Origin: Bacteroidales bacterium
Lineage (GTDB): Bacteria; Bacteroidota; Bacteroidia; Bacteroidales; UBA932
Assembly: GCA_024398365.1 (NCBI GenBank)
Contig: JAKSJG010000004.1
Span: 1-52,192, forward strand
Length of the DNA stretch: 52,192 bases
Direction: 5' to 3'
Shown here piece after piece: positions 6,966 to 15,648 of this stretch. The first letter of the stretch is position 1. Every line of letters starts with the position of its first letter. The position numbers and the translations under genes are program-made. Below the pieces are notes generated by a model. That model ran no database searches and was not told the origin of the DNA. It worked only from the letters and a program-made list of their open reading frames with translations.

Positions 6966-8519
6966 CTATTGAAGTCTGCCTCCCTTGAGTTCAAGCACCT
7001 TCATCACGGTGCAGTCATCCCACTTCAGGAAGAACACCACCCTCACGGGCAGCCTGCTGTCCTGAATCTTCCCCAGCTTTACGCTTATGCGATATGCGCT
7101 CGTATAAACGCATTCCACTATGTGCGCAGCCATGTCCACATTGAGGATCTCGCGCTTGAACAGCTGCGGATCCGGCACATTGGCCGTAACCACGGCCCCG
7201 TCCATTCCCATTGCCACAAGGTCCATAGGGACAGCGGTGCTGTATTCATCAAAACTGTCCATGAGCGACGGGCCCACGACCGTATCCCTGACGAATACAT
7301 TGAAGCTGTATGTGGAATCCTCGAATGCCTCAAATGAAGCGGGAAGGTCGAGATACAGAATTTTCTCCCTGGTTCTGGCAAGGCTTATCGTCTCTCCGGA
7401 AAGAGTGGTCAGCACCACATGGTCATCATATACCTCAGCATCCTTGAAGAAATTGAAGGATGTGGAGGCCGTGGCGGTGACCGGATTGCCGGAAGGGTCG
7501 GTGAGCAGAGACCAGTTGCGGCCCTCATCGTAGCTTACCGTGAAATAACTCAAGCCGAGCGAATCGCGTATGCCCACGCGCGGATTGCCGTCATAAGGGG
7601 AGGCTGTCATCCTGACTCCGCCGGAGGTCAGCCAGTCGAAATTTGCGGCTTCATCGTACTTGACCTGCCAGTAATATTTGCCGTCAGCGGGATCCTGTGC
7701 GATGTTGAACCATACGGCATCTGTCTTCTCGACGCCGTTGAGTATCGTCATCCCGGCACCGTTCTCGAACTTGAAGCTGTAGCCCGCGAGACGGTTGCCG
7801 TCCATGATTTCGGTAATCGAACTGATGAATATGCCCGGGTCGATGGAAGTGGCCAGGGTGCTGTATGAATTGATGGCCGCGTTGAGGCTGTCGCATCTGG
7901 CCGAGAGCATCTCTATGCAGGCCATGGTCTGCACGCTGAAGGATGTGCCGTCGGTCAGGTTGAAGGTCACGCTGTAAGGGTCTGACCAGTCAATGCTCTT
8001 GAATATGGTCCTGCCCTCCTCTCCCATGGACTCGAAGAGGTTGGACCAGTTGATGCCGTTGTCGTAGGATACCTGCCAGAAGCCGTCCTTGATGCGCAGT
8101 TTCGGCACCGTGGCGTCAGCCGTGCGCTTGTTGCCCTTGTCGTCGAGCATCCAGGAGGCCGGGTCATTCCCGTTCTTCACTGTCCAGCAGTAGTGGCCCG
8201 TGGCGCTGTCGTACTTCAGGCCTATGACCGGAGACGTGCCGTCCTGGCCGTCTCTGATGATGAGGGCCTCCTTGCTTGAGAAGGTGATGACATGCACTCC
8301 TTCAGATATTTCCTGGACGCTCTCTATGTAGTCATTCGCCGCCAGGCGGCTGAAAAGCGCATTGACCGTCTCGATCTGCGAATTGATGTCACCGGCCAGC
8401 GTCTCCAGGGCGGTCACCCTGTTGCGCAGCGAGGTCACTTCGTCCTCAAGTCTGGAGACGCAGGAGAACGGCAGCAGTGCCACAGCGCACATGAGCAGCA
8501 TAATCATGGTCTTTCTCAT
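6966..8519 (-). CDS. DUF4988 (PL29 N-terminal-like) lipoprotein, third copy
   Basis: A 517-residue lipoprotein with lipobox PFSC (Cys20). After the lipid anchor comes a coiled-coil-like stretch (RLEDEVTSLRNRVTALETLA). Then come the hallmark DUF4988 modules: a strand with YIESVQEI, a collagen-like DGQDGTSPVIGLK turn, a HYCWTVKNG strand and WQVSYDNGINWSNL. The module recurs in the second half (YYWQVKYDE, YFTVSYDEGRNWSLL). NCBI-type annotation often calls this the N-terminal domain of PL29 lyases, but no catalytic lyase region is present. The likely role is a surface-exposed, non-enzymatic binding protein. It overlaps the upstream gene by ATGA and is the last of three tandem paralogues, implying translational coupling. 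Confidence 0.75.
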   Translation of the reverse strand: MRKTMIMLLMCAVALLPFSCVSRLEDEVTSLRNRVTALETLAGDINSQIETVNALFSRLAANDYIESVQEISEGVHVITFSSKEALIIRDGQDGTSPVIGLKYDSATGHYCWTVKNGNDPASWMLDDKGNKRTADATVPKLRIKDGFWQVSYDNGINWSNLFESMGEEGRTIFKSIDWSDPYSVTFNLTDGTSFSVQTMACIEMLSARCDSLNAAINSYSTLATSIDPGIFISSITEIMDGNRLAGYSFKFENGAGMTILNGVEKTDAVWFNIAQDPADGKYYWQVKYDEAANFDWLTSGGVRMTASPYDGNPRVGIRDSLGLSYFTVSYDEGRNWSLLTDPSGNPVTATASTSFNFFKDAEVYDDHVVLTTLSGETISLARTREKILYLDLPASFEAFEDSTYSFNVFVRDTVVGPSLMDSFDEYSTAVPMDLVAMGMDGAVVTANVPDPQLFKREILNVDMAAHIVECVYTSAYRISVKLGKIQDSRLPVRVVFFLKWDDCTVMKVLELKGGRLQ

Positions 8520-9982
8520 AGCGAATCCTCCTTGTATTTGACGTTGATGACTATGGTGTTGATGACTCCCTTGCCGTCGGATACCAGAAGGGAGACAGTG
8601 CTGCTGCCGGAAGTGAAGGTCTCAGGTGATGTGATGACCAATCTGCCGCGCGTGTAGTTGTATCTCTCTATCCATGCGTTGAATCCCTCGTCAGCCACAA
8701 TCGGCAGCAGTGCGGTGTTCTCGTCGGAATTGCTTATGAAATACTGCAGCGAGCAGGTGTCGCATGCGTGCATGCTGACCTCGGTCGGGATGTCCACGCC
8801 AAGGTCCTGGCAGCGCGGCACCGTGATCTGCATGCCGTTGACAGTAAGGGTGTAGAACAGGGACGAGGTCGCGCTGATGCAGGTTACGGGGTTCTCCGCC
8901 GGAAGGGCGCTCGCCCTGACCTTCGCAGCGCCGTCCAGCAGCCATTCCCAGGTGGAACCGCCGTCATAGGATACGGTCCAGTAATAAAGGTTGTCCTCCG
9001 CACTGCGCTGCAGCCCTATCTGAGGCGCCGCGGACGCAGCCACGTTCATCCTGACCTTTTCCCCACCGCACTCCAGCCATTCCGCCTTGCCCCGGTCCGG
9101 GAAACTGATGGTCCAGTAATAATTGTCATCCCCGGGAACCGATGCGTCCATGGCCGCGCCTATCTGCGGCAGCACCGTGGACTGTGCATCATAGAAGGCG
9201 ATGTTGATGCCGTTGGAGAAATACATCCTGCAGCCTATCGGCTTGTAGCCGTCGGAGATGGAGCGCAGGTCCGTGACATACAATTTGCGGTAGAGCAGGT
9301 CTATCAGCTGCTGAAGGGACTTTGTATTCTCATTGATAAGCTCCGCTGCACTGCGGTACTTCTCGAAGGTGCTGAGGGTCGGGACATTCACGGTACTTCC
9401 GTCAATGAAATGGAAGCAGACTACACTGTCACTCACATCCAGATGGTCCACGAAGGATACGCCGGCGGTACCTGTAGCCTTGCCCAGGTAGCTCCATTCG
9501 ACGCCCCCGTCATAGGAAATCATCCAGTTGCCGTCTTCAATCCTGATGGCAGGCCTGATGGCTGAAGCCGAGACCTTCTGGCTCGTATTGTTGATATAGA
9601 TCGGCCCGACAGTGCCGTCCTCGTGGGTTACGGTCCAGTAATACTGTCCGTCCACATCCTTTTCTACACCTATGACAGGCGTGCCGGCATTGCGTCCGCT
9701 GCTGACAGTGACAGTACCGCTGTTGGAGAAGCTGATCCTGTAAGCCCTGATGCTGCCGTCAGCATCATATACAGGCGAGACGTCAGTCACGAAATCATAT
9801 CTGTCATAGCTGCCCACTATGGCGTGGAGGGCATTGATGTCGGCATTCATGGACGAGCAGCGCTCCTCAAGCGCCACAAGACGCGCGTCCAGGGCATAGA
9901 GTTCCTCATCCACACCCTTGGCACAGCCTGCGGCCAGAATGATGCAGCACAGCAGAGAAAGCAGATTGAATTTCCTGTCCAT
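8516..9982 (-). CDS. DUF4988 (PL29 N-terminal-like) lipoprotein, second copy
   Basis: A 488-residue lipoprotein with lipobox LAAGC (Cys20), then a short coiled coil (YALDARLVALEERC). DUF4988-type modules follow: AGTPVIGVEKD, YYWTVTHEDG, WMISYDGGVEWSYLG, and a second set with YYWTISFPDR and YYWTVSYDGGSTWEWLLDG. The C-terminal 70 residues look like a BACON- or Ig-like strand set (RLVITSPETF, STVSLLVSDGKG). A start five codons upstream (9997) overlaps the end of the preceding gene; 9982 lies just after that gene's TAG and gives a clean signal peptide. It ends with an ATGA overlap into the next paralogue. Lipid-anchored and probably surface-exposed; the ligand is unknown. Confidence 0.75.
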   Translation of the reverse strand: MDRKFNLLSLLCCIILAAGCAKGVDEELYALDARLVALEERCSSMNADINALHAIVGSYDRYDFVTDVSPVYDADGSIRAYRISFSNSGTVTVSSGRNAGTPVIGVEKDVDGQYYWTVTHEDGTVGPIYINNTSQKVSASAIRPAIRIEDGNWMISYDGGVEWSYLGKATGTAGVSFVDHLDVSDSVVCFHFIDGSTVNVPTLSTFEKYRSAAELINENTKSLQQLIDLLYRKLYVTDLRSISDGYKPIGCRMYFSNGINIAFYDAQSTVLPQIGAAMDASVPGDDNYYWTISFPDRGKAEWLECGGEKVRMNVAASAAPQIGLQRSAEDNLYYWTVSYDGGSTWEWLLDGAAKVRASALPAENPVTCISATSSLFYTLTVNGMQITVPRCQDLGVDIPTEVSMHACDTCSLQYFISNSDENTALLPIVADEGFNAWIERYNYTRGRLVITSPETFTSGSSTVSLLVSDGKGVINTIVINVKYKEDSL

Positions 9983-9986
9983 AGCC

Positions 9987-11441
9987 CTATCTGTCATTTG
10001 ATCCGGACAAATTGACGGTCTTGACCACGACTCTGTCGCGGAAACCGCATACGTTGAAGATGACGACTATCTGACCGCGGCCCGACTCGAAATCGGACGG
10101 CACGTCTATGAGCAGCCTGCCGTCACCGCAGTTCTCCACCACAAAACCCGGCTGTGCCATGATGATGAGTGTGGTGGCATTCGCTTCATCGCCATATACC
10201 TTGTATGGCAGGTAGAACGAGGTGTTTGGCTTGACCACAAGTTCGGTTTCCATCTCTATGGAGTACATCTTCGGAATGCGGTAGAGAGTGCCGTCCAGGG
10301 TCTGCACCTCCAGATAATCCTCGGATGAATTGTCAACTTTGGAGAAAAATGCCTTGTCGGCTTCTTCGATCGCAGCTACCGTGCGGCCTTCAGCATCCCT
10401 TATGAATGCAGTCTTGCCGTCAGCCGTGCGGCAGGCCCAGCAGTATTTGCCGGAGGCGGCGTCGAAGGCCATGGTAACCGTCGGGACCTGGGAAGTCTCG
10501 CCTATGGCACGTATCCTGTCCCCGTCCTCGGAGAGTATCCACTCCCAGGCCTCGGAGCCGTAACGCATAGCCCAGTAACAGATGCCGTCAGTCTCATCCT
10601 GGCGCGGCATGATCTCAGGGACATTGCTGCGGTTGACGTCATATATGTTGCACTTGGTGCCGTCGGACAATTCAACGCTGCTTCCGACGGTCCTGCCATC
10701 CTCCACTATCGGAGTCACGCCCTTTATATACCTCAGGCCATCCAGTTTGGTCTGAATGAGTGTCTGCTGCGTGGCCAGAGTCCCGTTGATGTGCTCAAGT
10801 TCGTCCAGCAGCAGCTGATAGGATGCGTAAGTCGGGAGCTTTACCTCGCTGCCGTCGGAGAGCTCTATCTTGACATAGTTCGGATCGCTCGCATCGAATG
10901 ACTTGAACATGTCGTCTGCGTCCTTGCCGTCAGCCGGACCGAGCTCGGTATAGACCACCCCGTCATAAGTGAGATACCAGGATTTGTCCCTCACCGTGAT
11001 GTACGGCGCCTGGCCCATGCAGGCCACGGGATTGCCATCGGCATCCTTGAGAAGATAGGCATCCCCGTCTTCGTGACGGACCGTCCAGTACATGAGATTG
11101 TCCTCCCCTAAGGCGGTCCCCACATAAGGCACCTTGCCGTTGACGCCGTTGTATATGCATACAGGCTGGTTCTTTACGAAATTGATCTGATAGCCTATGG
11201 TGACGGAAGGGTCATCAGGGTCCATGATGGAGGACACTCCGGTGACAAAATCCTTCGACTCCAGGGCATTTGCCAGGGACACCACAGAGCGCAAGGTCTC
11301 ATTGACGCTCTCAAGCTGCCGCTCAAGCTGATCGGCACGCGCATTCATCTCCTCGATCTGGCTGTAATAGCCGGACCAGCAGCCCGCGCAGCACAGCAGC
11401 GCGAGACAGAATGCGGACAGTGTCTTGAGCGGGGATCTCAT
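9987..11441 (-). CDS. DUF4988 (PL29 N-terminal-like) lipoprotein, first copy
   Basis: A 484-residue lipoprotein with lipobox CCAGC (Cys21), followed by a coiled-coil stretch (QIEEMNARADQLERQLESV). DUF4988-type modules follow: NGVNGKVPYVGTALG, MYWTVRHEDGDAYLL, WYLTYDGVVYTELG, then a second set with ICYWAMRYGSEAWEWIL and KYCWACRTADGK. The collagen-like Gly turns are less regular here than in the family consensus. It is first of three tandem paralogues (6966-11441) and follows the Omp85-like barrel gene by nine bases, so the five genes from 13988 down to 6966 look like one operon. No catalytic residues are seen. Confidence 0.75.
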   Translation of the reverse strand: MRSPLKTLSAFCLALLCCAGCWSGYYSQIEEMNARADQLERQLESVNETLRSVVSLANALESKDFVTGVSSIMDPDDPSVTIGYQINFVKNQPVCIYNGVNGKVPYVGTALGEDNLMYWTVRHEDGDAYLLKDADGNPVACMGQAPYITVRDKSWYLTYDGVVYTELGPADGKDADDMFKSFDASDPNYVKIELSDGSEVKLPTYASYQLLLDELEHINGTLATQQTLIQTKLDGLRYIKGVTPIVEDGRTVGSSVELSDGTKCNIYDVNRSNVPEIMPRQDETDGICYWAMRYGSEAWEWILSEDGDRIRAIGETSQVPTVTMAFDAASGKYCWACRTADGKTAFIRDAEGRTVAAIEEADKAFFSKVDNSSEDYLEVQTLDGTLYRIPKMYSIEMETELVVKPNTSFYLPYKVYGDEANATTLIIMAQPGFVVENCGDGRLLIDVPSDFESGRGQIVVIFNVCGFRDRVVVKTVNLSGSNDR

Positions 11442-11450
11442 CGTGTCGGA

Positions 11451-12689
11451 TTAGAAGAGGAAGCCGGTATTGATGTAGAGCGAACCCGCTTTGCCAGGCT
11501 GGCGGTCCTGCTCGTCGAAAGGCACGCCGTATTCGACGGCCACGATGAAGTTGCGGTTGATGATGAAGCGGAATCCACCGCCTGCGGCGATGTGGAAATG
11601 CTCATCATCGAGAGTGGTTTTGCCGAACGGCACAAGCACCCTGCCGCCGTCGCAGAAGCCGCTGAGGGCGAGGCCCACGTTCTGGTTGAAGAGGTGGAAA
11701 TCGACGAAGCGGTAGCGGAGCTCGGTGTTGTAGTAGCATACGCTGGTGCCCTGGATACGGTTGCGCATGATGCCGCGTATGGTGCGGTAGCCGCCGAAGC
11801 CGTCCTTGTCATAGCCGTAGCCGAGTATGGTCTCGTAAGGCAGCATGTAGAATGCCGGATCCTTGAGGAAGCCCTGCACGTTGAGCCTGTAGGCGAACAC
11901 CAGCCTGTCACTTGCCAGAGGCAGATAATTGCGGAAAGCGAAATAATACTTCATGTATTCCTTGCTGGTGCCCAGGAAGGACGGAGCGTATTCGATATTG
12001 GCTTCAGCCCAGATGCCGCGGGAAGGAGCCGGCTCGAAGTCGCGTGAGTCATACATCAGGGCTGCGCGCACGGAGCTTGATATGCCGCCTTCGGCATCCT
12101 CCTCCGGAATGAGGCCCATGTCCTTGCACTGCTTGAACAGCGTCGGGATCTCCTGTCCGTCCGGCATGAATTCACCTGTCTTGAAATATTTGAAGTGATA
12201 GCCGGCCTTCCAGTAGAGGTGGTCGGTGATGTTGCCGGTGAAGTCAGCCTTGAAATAAGGCACCTGACGGCTCATCCTGTAGTATGCTGAGTTGTCGGAG
12301 AGTATCTGGGTGTCAACGAATGAATCATAGCCGTTGAATCCGTAGAAATCCAGGGCGGTGTCATAGGTGTACATGCCGGAGAGGCAGAAACGCACGCCCG
12401 GAATGGCTGTCCTGTTGTCATAGTTGAGCACGAAGAGCTTCGAGCCCTTGGTGAAGAATGAAGCCTCAAGATACCATTGGGAATTCGGCACCGGGTAGTT
12501 CTTGCCGTCGGCGAAGTTGTAGATGTTGAGCAGAGCTCCGTACTGGAGGCCCTTGTCCTGGTCAAAGGCCACGACAGGGAGAGGACCGAAAGAAAGTCCG
12601 GTCTTTACGATATCACCCTTCGCTTCCTGAGCGGAGGCGCTGCCAAGGACAGCGAGCATCAATGCTACAAGACAGAATATCTTTTTCAT
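11451..12689 (-). CDS. Omp85/BamA-like outer-membrane barrel protein, no POTRA
   Basis: A 412-residue protein with a signal peptide (LGSASAQ) and an Omp85/surface-antigen-D15-like beta-barrel. Alternating strands run to a terminal Phe (LYINTGFLF). Typical segments are SSSVRAALMYDSRDFEPAPSR, the YRTIRGIMRNRIQGTS turn (like the VRGF region of Omp85 proteins) and FRFIINRNFIVAVEYGV. At this length there is no room for POTRA domains, so it resembles the short BamA/TamA-family or patatin-partner-like barrels of Bacteroidota rather than BamA itself. The gene starts three bases after the acyltransferase stop and is followed nine bases later by the DUF4988 trio. An inferred role is outer-membrane assembly, or surface display of those lipoproteins. 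Confidence 0.75.
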   Translation of the reverse strand: MKKIFCLVALMLAVLGSASAQEAKGDIVKTGLSFGPLPVVAFDQDKGLQYGALLNIYNFADGKNYPVPNSQWYLEASFFTKGSKLFVLNYDNRTAIPGVRFCLSGMYTYDTALDFYGFNGYDSFVDTQILSDNSAYYRMSRQVPYFKADFTGNITDHLYWKAGYHFKYFKTGEFMPDGQEIPTLFKQCKDMGLIPEEDAEGGISSSVRAALMYDSRDFEPAPSRGIWAEANIEYAPSFLGTSKEYMKYYFAFRNYLPLASDRLVFAYRLNVQGFLKDPAFYMLPYETILGYGYDKDGFGGYRTIRGIMRNRIQGTSVCYYNTELRYRFVDFHLFNQNVGLALSGFCDGGRVLVPFGKTTLDDEHFHIAAGGGFRFIINRNFIVAVEYGVPFDEQDRQPGKAGSLYINTGFLF

Positions 12690-12692
12690 TTG

Positions 12693-13988
12693 TCAGATAT
12701 TGTTAAGTTCCTTTTTCAGTTCAATGTATCTGCGGCGCAGTCCGCTGGAGAAAGTGCATTTCCAGTGGGAAAGCGTCATTCTGAGCAGTTCGGCGTAGTC
12801 ATACACCGCCATCGGGGCGAGAATGAGCAGCGCCAGGGTTGCCAGGGCCCAGTACCACTTGACCGTGCAGAACAACACCACGGCCCAGATCACCAGCAGC
12901 AGCGGCCATATTATGGTAATGATGCCGCAGCGGAAGGAGTTGTGGAACGCATCGTCCTTGATCTTCGACACCACTATCTCATTGGCCAGCCATATAGGCA
13001 GCGTGGTGACGGCTGCGAAGACGGCCAGAGGAAGGGTCACGAGGGCCAGCAGCGTGCAGAGCAATGCGCGCACTGCAGGTGAAGCCAGCCTGAGTGAGTT
13101 GAGGCTCAGCCCTGCGGCCTTGCGGTCCTTTGCAAAGGCGCGGGCCTTGCCGAACAATCCGGCAGCCCTGCCTTCATCGGTGGCGCGGAGCCGCTCAATC
13201 TTCGCTATGGCCTCCCTGTTGGCGTCGAACCTGCCATCGAGGTTCATCGGGGATATGTGACCGCTGGCTATGCGGCTGAGCTCCCAGGTCGGCTCGTATT
13301 CATCATCGTCGGGTATATAGACAAGCTGCTCTCTTATGCCATCCCCCACCATGTTGCGTATGTCCTCCATTATGTCATGCTCGCTCCTGTCAGGGTGCTC
13401 CTCAATGTAGCTCGCCACATTGATAGGATCGCCTATCTTGACCAGCAGGGTGTTGCGGAAGCGGAAATAGTCCGCATAATCCAGACCCATAGGGACAATG
13501 TAGAGCGGCGTGTCGGGGCCGAGTTTGGCGTGGGCGCCGCAGGCCACCCTGGCAATACCCTTGCCTATAGGCAGGAGGCTGTGCATAGCCCTGTGCGTTC
13601 CTTCACATAAGATGCAGAAATTCACGTGATTGTTGAGTACCTCTATGGACTTCTCTATGGTCTCCTCCGCCTTGGTCATGTTGCGTATGCCGTCACGGCG
13701 GCGGTTGATAGGCATGATCTTGAGGAAGGTCAGTATCCTGTGTATCGCCGGTTTGGCGAATATGTCGGCGCGGGCCACGAAGACCTTGCGGGACTTGTCC
13801 AGCGCGAGCACGGCCAGAGGGTCCAGCAGCGCATTGCAGTGGTTGGGCGCGAATATGATCGGACCGTCGGTCGGGATTTTGTCCAGCCCGTCGTACTTCA
13901 GTTTGCGGAACGAATGATGGATGTAGAAATCCGTAATGCATCTGCAGAAATCATACAGCCTGTCATCCTCGTATATTTGTTTTGCCAT
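12693..13988 (-). CDS. PlsC-like phospholipid/glycerolipid acyltransferase
   Basis: A 431-residue member of the 1-acyl-glycerol-3-phosphate acyltransferase superfamily. Acyltransferase motif I is FAPNHCNALLDPLAV, close to the Bacteroidota NHxNALxD form. A later motif is CEGTHRAMHSLLPIGKG. Two or more hydrophobic segments after about residue 310 (LCTLLALVTLPLAVFAAV, IITIIWPLLLVIWAVVLF, WALATLALLILAPMAV) anchor it in the inner membrane. The likely reaction is acyl transfer to a lysophospholipid or other lipid acceptor; the exact substrate is not readable. The ATG at 13988 is preferred to one 10 codons upstream. A TATCTTG near-consensus -7 sequence (minus strand 14015-14021) may be its promoter. 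It is the first gene of the operon leading to the Omp85-like barrel. Confidence 0.8.
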   Translation of the reverse strand: MAKQIYEDDRLYDFCRCITDFYIHHSFRKLKYDGLDKIPTDGPIIFAPNHCNALLDPLAVLALDKSRKVFVARADIFAKPAIHRILTFLKIMPINRRRDGIRNMTKAEETIEKSIEVLNNHVNFCILCEGTHRAMHSLLPIGKGIARVACGAHAKLGPDTPLYIVPMGLDYADYFRFRNTLLVKIGDPINVASYIEEHPDRSEHDIMEDIRNMVGDGIREQLVYIPDDDEYEPTWELSRIASGHISPMNLDGRFDANREAIAKIERLRATDEGRAAGLFGKARAFAKDRKAAGLSLNSLRLASPAVRALLCTLLALVTLPLAVFAAVTTLPIWLANEIVVSKIKDDAFHNSFRCGIITIIWPLLLVIWAVVLFCTVKWYWALATLALLILAPMAVYDYAELLRMTLSHWKCTFSSGLRRRYIELKKELNNI

Positions 13989-14044
13989 TTTATGCTTTTT
14001 GCTTAAAAAGAATTGCAAGATAGAAAAATTTTGGGAATTATGGC

Positions 14045-14052
14045 TACATTTG
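14045..14052 (+). promoter_or_regulatory. -7 box directly before a start codon
   Basis: TACATTTG matches TAnnTTTG and ends four bases before the ATG at 14057, placing the expected transcription start at or next to the A of the start codon. A TTTG at 14030-14033 is only 11 bases upstream, too close for a standard -33. Confidence 0.5.
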
Positions 14053-14056
14053 CGTT

Positions 14057-15022
14057 ATGGCATACACAATGATGTTTTACAACCTGGAGAACCTCTATGA
14101 CACCATAGAGGATCCATCCGTCAACGACAACGAGTTCACGCCTGTCGGAGAGAAACGCTGGAGTCTTGAGCGCTACAATCAGAAGCTCGACAACCTCAGC
14201 GAGGTATTCACAGCTGTTTCAAACGCCTACGGAGGATTCCCGGTCATAGTGGGAGTATCCGAAGTGGAGAATATCAACGTGATGCGCGCCCTGGCGGCCC
14301 GCAAGCGGCTCAGCGGCTCGCATTACAAATGCCTCCATTACGAATCCAAGGACGCCCGCGGCATCGATGTGGGCGTGCTCTACCGCAGCGACAAGTTCAA
14401 GCTCGTGGGCAGCGAACCTGTCAAGCTCGTGCTGCGCAGCGGACGCGAATACATCGGCCGCAATCTGCTGGCGATGTGGGGCGAGATTGACGGCGAGATG
14501 TTCGCCATCTACGTATGCCACCTCCTCTCCCGCCGCGCCGGCGTGGAGGCCTCCCAGGGCTTCCGCAGGGCAGGCACCGAGACTGCGCGCAACCACGCGC
14601 GCGAGCTCGCAAAGCTCTATCCCGGCATCAAGGTGGTGATTATGGGCGATATGAACGACACCCCGGCCGACGCTTCGCTCGCCGAACTGCTGCCGGCACG
14701 CAAGAGCATATTCAATGTCCAGCCCGGCGAATATTTCAACCCTATGTGGGCCCTCATGGACAGGGGCCTGGGCACCAGCATACACGAAGGCCGGTGGAAG
14801 CTCTATGACAACATAGTGGTAAGCCAGAATATGCTTGAGACCTGCGAAGGCATCAAGGGCCTGAGGCTGGTGAAGATTGACAACAACAAGTATTACGCTG
14901 AGATATTCAGGAGGGACTTCATGATGCAGAGAGGAAAGCCGAAACGCTGCTACAACGGCAATCATTTCCAGAGCGGATACAGTGACCATCTCCCCGTCCT
15001 GATCAAACTCGACAGAAGATAA
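14057..15022 (+). CDS. Endonuclease/exonuclease/phosphatase family protein
   Basis: A 321-residue protein of the EEP (DNase I-like) superfamily. It has the ordered metal and catalytic motifs: FYNLENLYD near the N-terminus, GVSEVEN (Glu), GIDVGVLYR, CHLLSRRAG (His), MGDMNDTP (Asp/Asn) and SGYSDHLPVL (Asp/His). Many Bacteroidota homologues carry a signal peptide; this one starts straight into the domain, so it is probably cytoplasmic. The substrate (nucleic acid, phosphoester or lipid) cannot be told. The -7 box ends four bases before the ATG, so translation is probably leaderless. Its TAA overlaps the ATG of the downstream HAD phosphatase by one base (TAATG), indicating a two-gene coupled operon. 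Confidence 0.85.
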   Translation: MAYTMMFYNLENLYDTIEDPSVNDNEFTPVGEKRWSLERYNQKLDNLSEVFTAVSNAYGGFPVIVGVSEVENINVMRALAARKRLSGSHYKCLHYESKDARGIDVGVLYRSDKFKLVGSEPVKLVLRSGREYIGRNLLAMWGEIDGEMFAIYVCHLLSRRAGVEASQGFRRAGTETARNHARELAKLYPGIKVVIMGDMNDTPADASLAELLPARKSIFNVQPGEYFNPMWALMDRGLGTSIHEGRWKLYDNIVVSQNMLETCEGIKGLRLVKIDNNKYYAEIFRRDFMMQRGKPKRCYNGNHFQSGYSDHLPVLIKLDRR

Positions 15023-15639
15023 TGTTCACACATTTCATTTTTGATATTGACGGCACCCTGGTGGATACCGAGAAGACGGGACTGCTGTCCCTCGGACAGA
15101 CGGTTGAGGCCCTGACGGGCCGCAGAATGACTCTGGAGGAGCTTTATCCATACTTCGGCATACCGAGCTACGAGGCTTCGAAGATGCTTAGCGTCGGCGA
15201 TCCTGTCAGGTTTGCTGAGCTGTGGGAGGAGAATTTCCAGAAGGCCATCAATCTCTCCCGCATCTTCGACGGCATACCGCAGGTGCTTGATGAGATGGTG
15301 CGCTCAGGCAGGGTGATGGGCGTGGTGACCTCACGCTCCCGCCTGGAATATGACAATGACCGCCTGCTGATGAAGTGGAAGCCGTATTTCAATCCTGTGA
15401 TATGCTCGGAGGATTCCGCCACGCACAAGCCCGAGCCGGGCCCGACACTCGCCTTTCTTGAGAAGTCCGGAGCAAAGGCATCGGAATGCCTCTACATAGG
15501 CGACACCATGCACGACTGCAGCTGCGCGCAGGGCGCGGGTGTGGCTTTCGCCCTTGCGGACTGGAACGGCAAGGGGGCACAAAAAATTCCGGCCGAGTAT
15601 CATCTTACCCGGCCGGAACAGATTCTTGAATTCATTTAA
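15022..15639 (+). CDS. HAD family hydrolase (phosphoglycolate phosphatase-like)
   Basis: A 205-residue HAD phosphatase. Motif I is FDIDGTLVDTE (Asp8 nucleophile, Asp10), motif II the Thr/Ser of VVTSRS, motif III the Lys of HKPEPGP, and motif IV YIGDTMHD. A helical cap lies between motif I and motif II, as in the Gph/beta-PGM group. It dephosphorylates a small phosphorylated metabolite in the cytosol; phosphoglycolate is only the default guess. The start overlaps the stop of the EEP gene (TAATG). It converges on the serpin gene with a nine-base gap. Confidence 0.88.
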   Translation: MFTHFIFDIDGTLVDTEKTGLLSLGQTVEALTGRRMTLEELYPYFGIPSYEASKMLSVGDPVRFAELWEENFQKAINLSRIFDGIPQVLDEMVRSGRVMGVVTSRSRLEYDNDRLLMKWKPYFNPVICSEDSATHKPEPGPTLAFLEKSGAKASECLYIGDTMHDCSCAQGAGVAFALADWNGKGAQKIPAEYHLTRPEQILEFI

Positions 15640-15648
15640 GAGGATGAT

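Noticed and set aside
6966..11441. PL29 polysaccharide lyases
   Set aside because: Only the DUF4988-type N-terminal modules are visible; no catalytic domain follows in any of the three.
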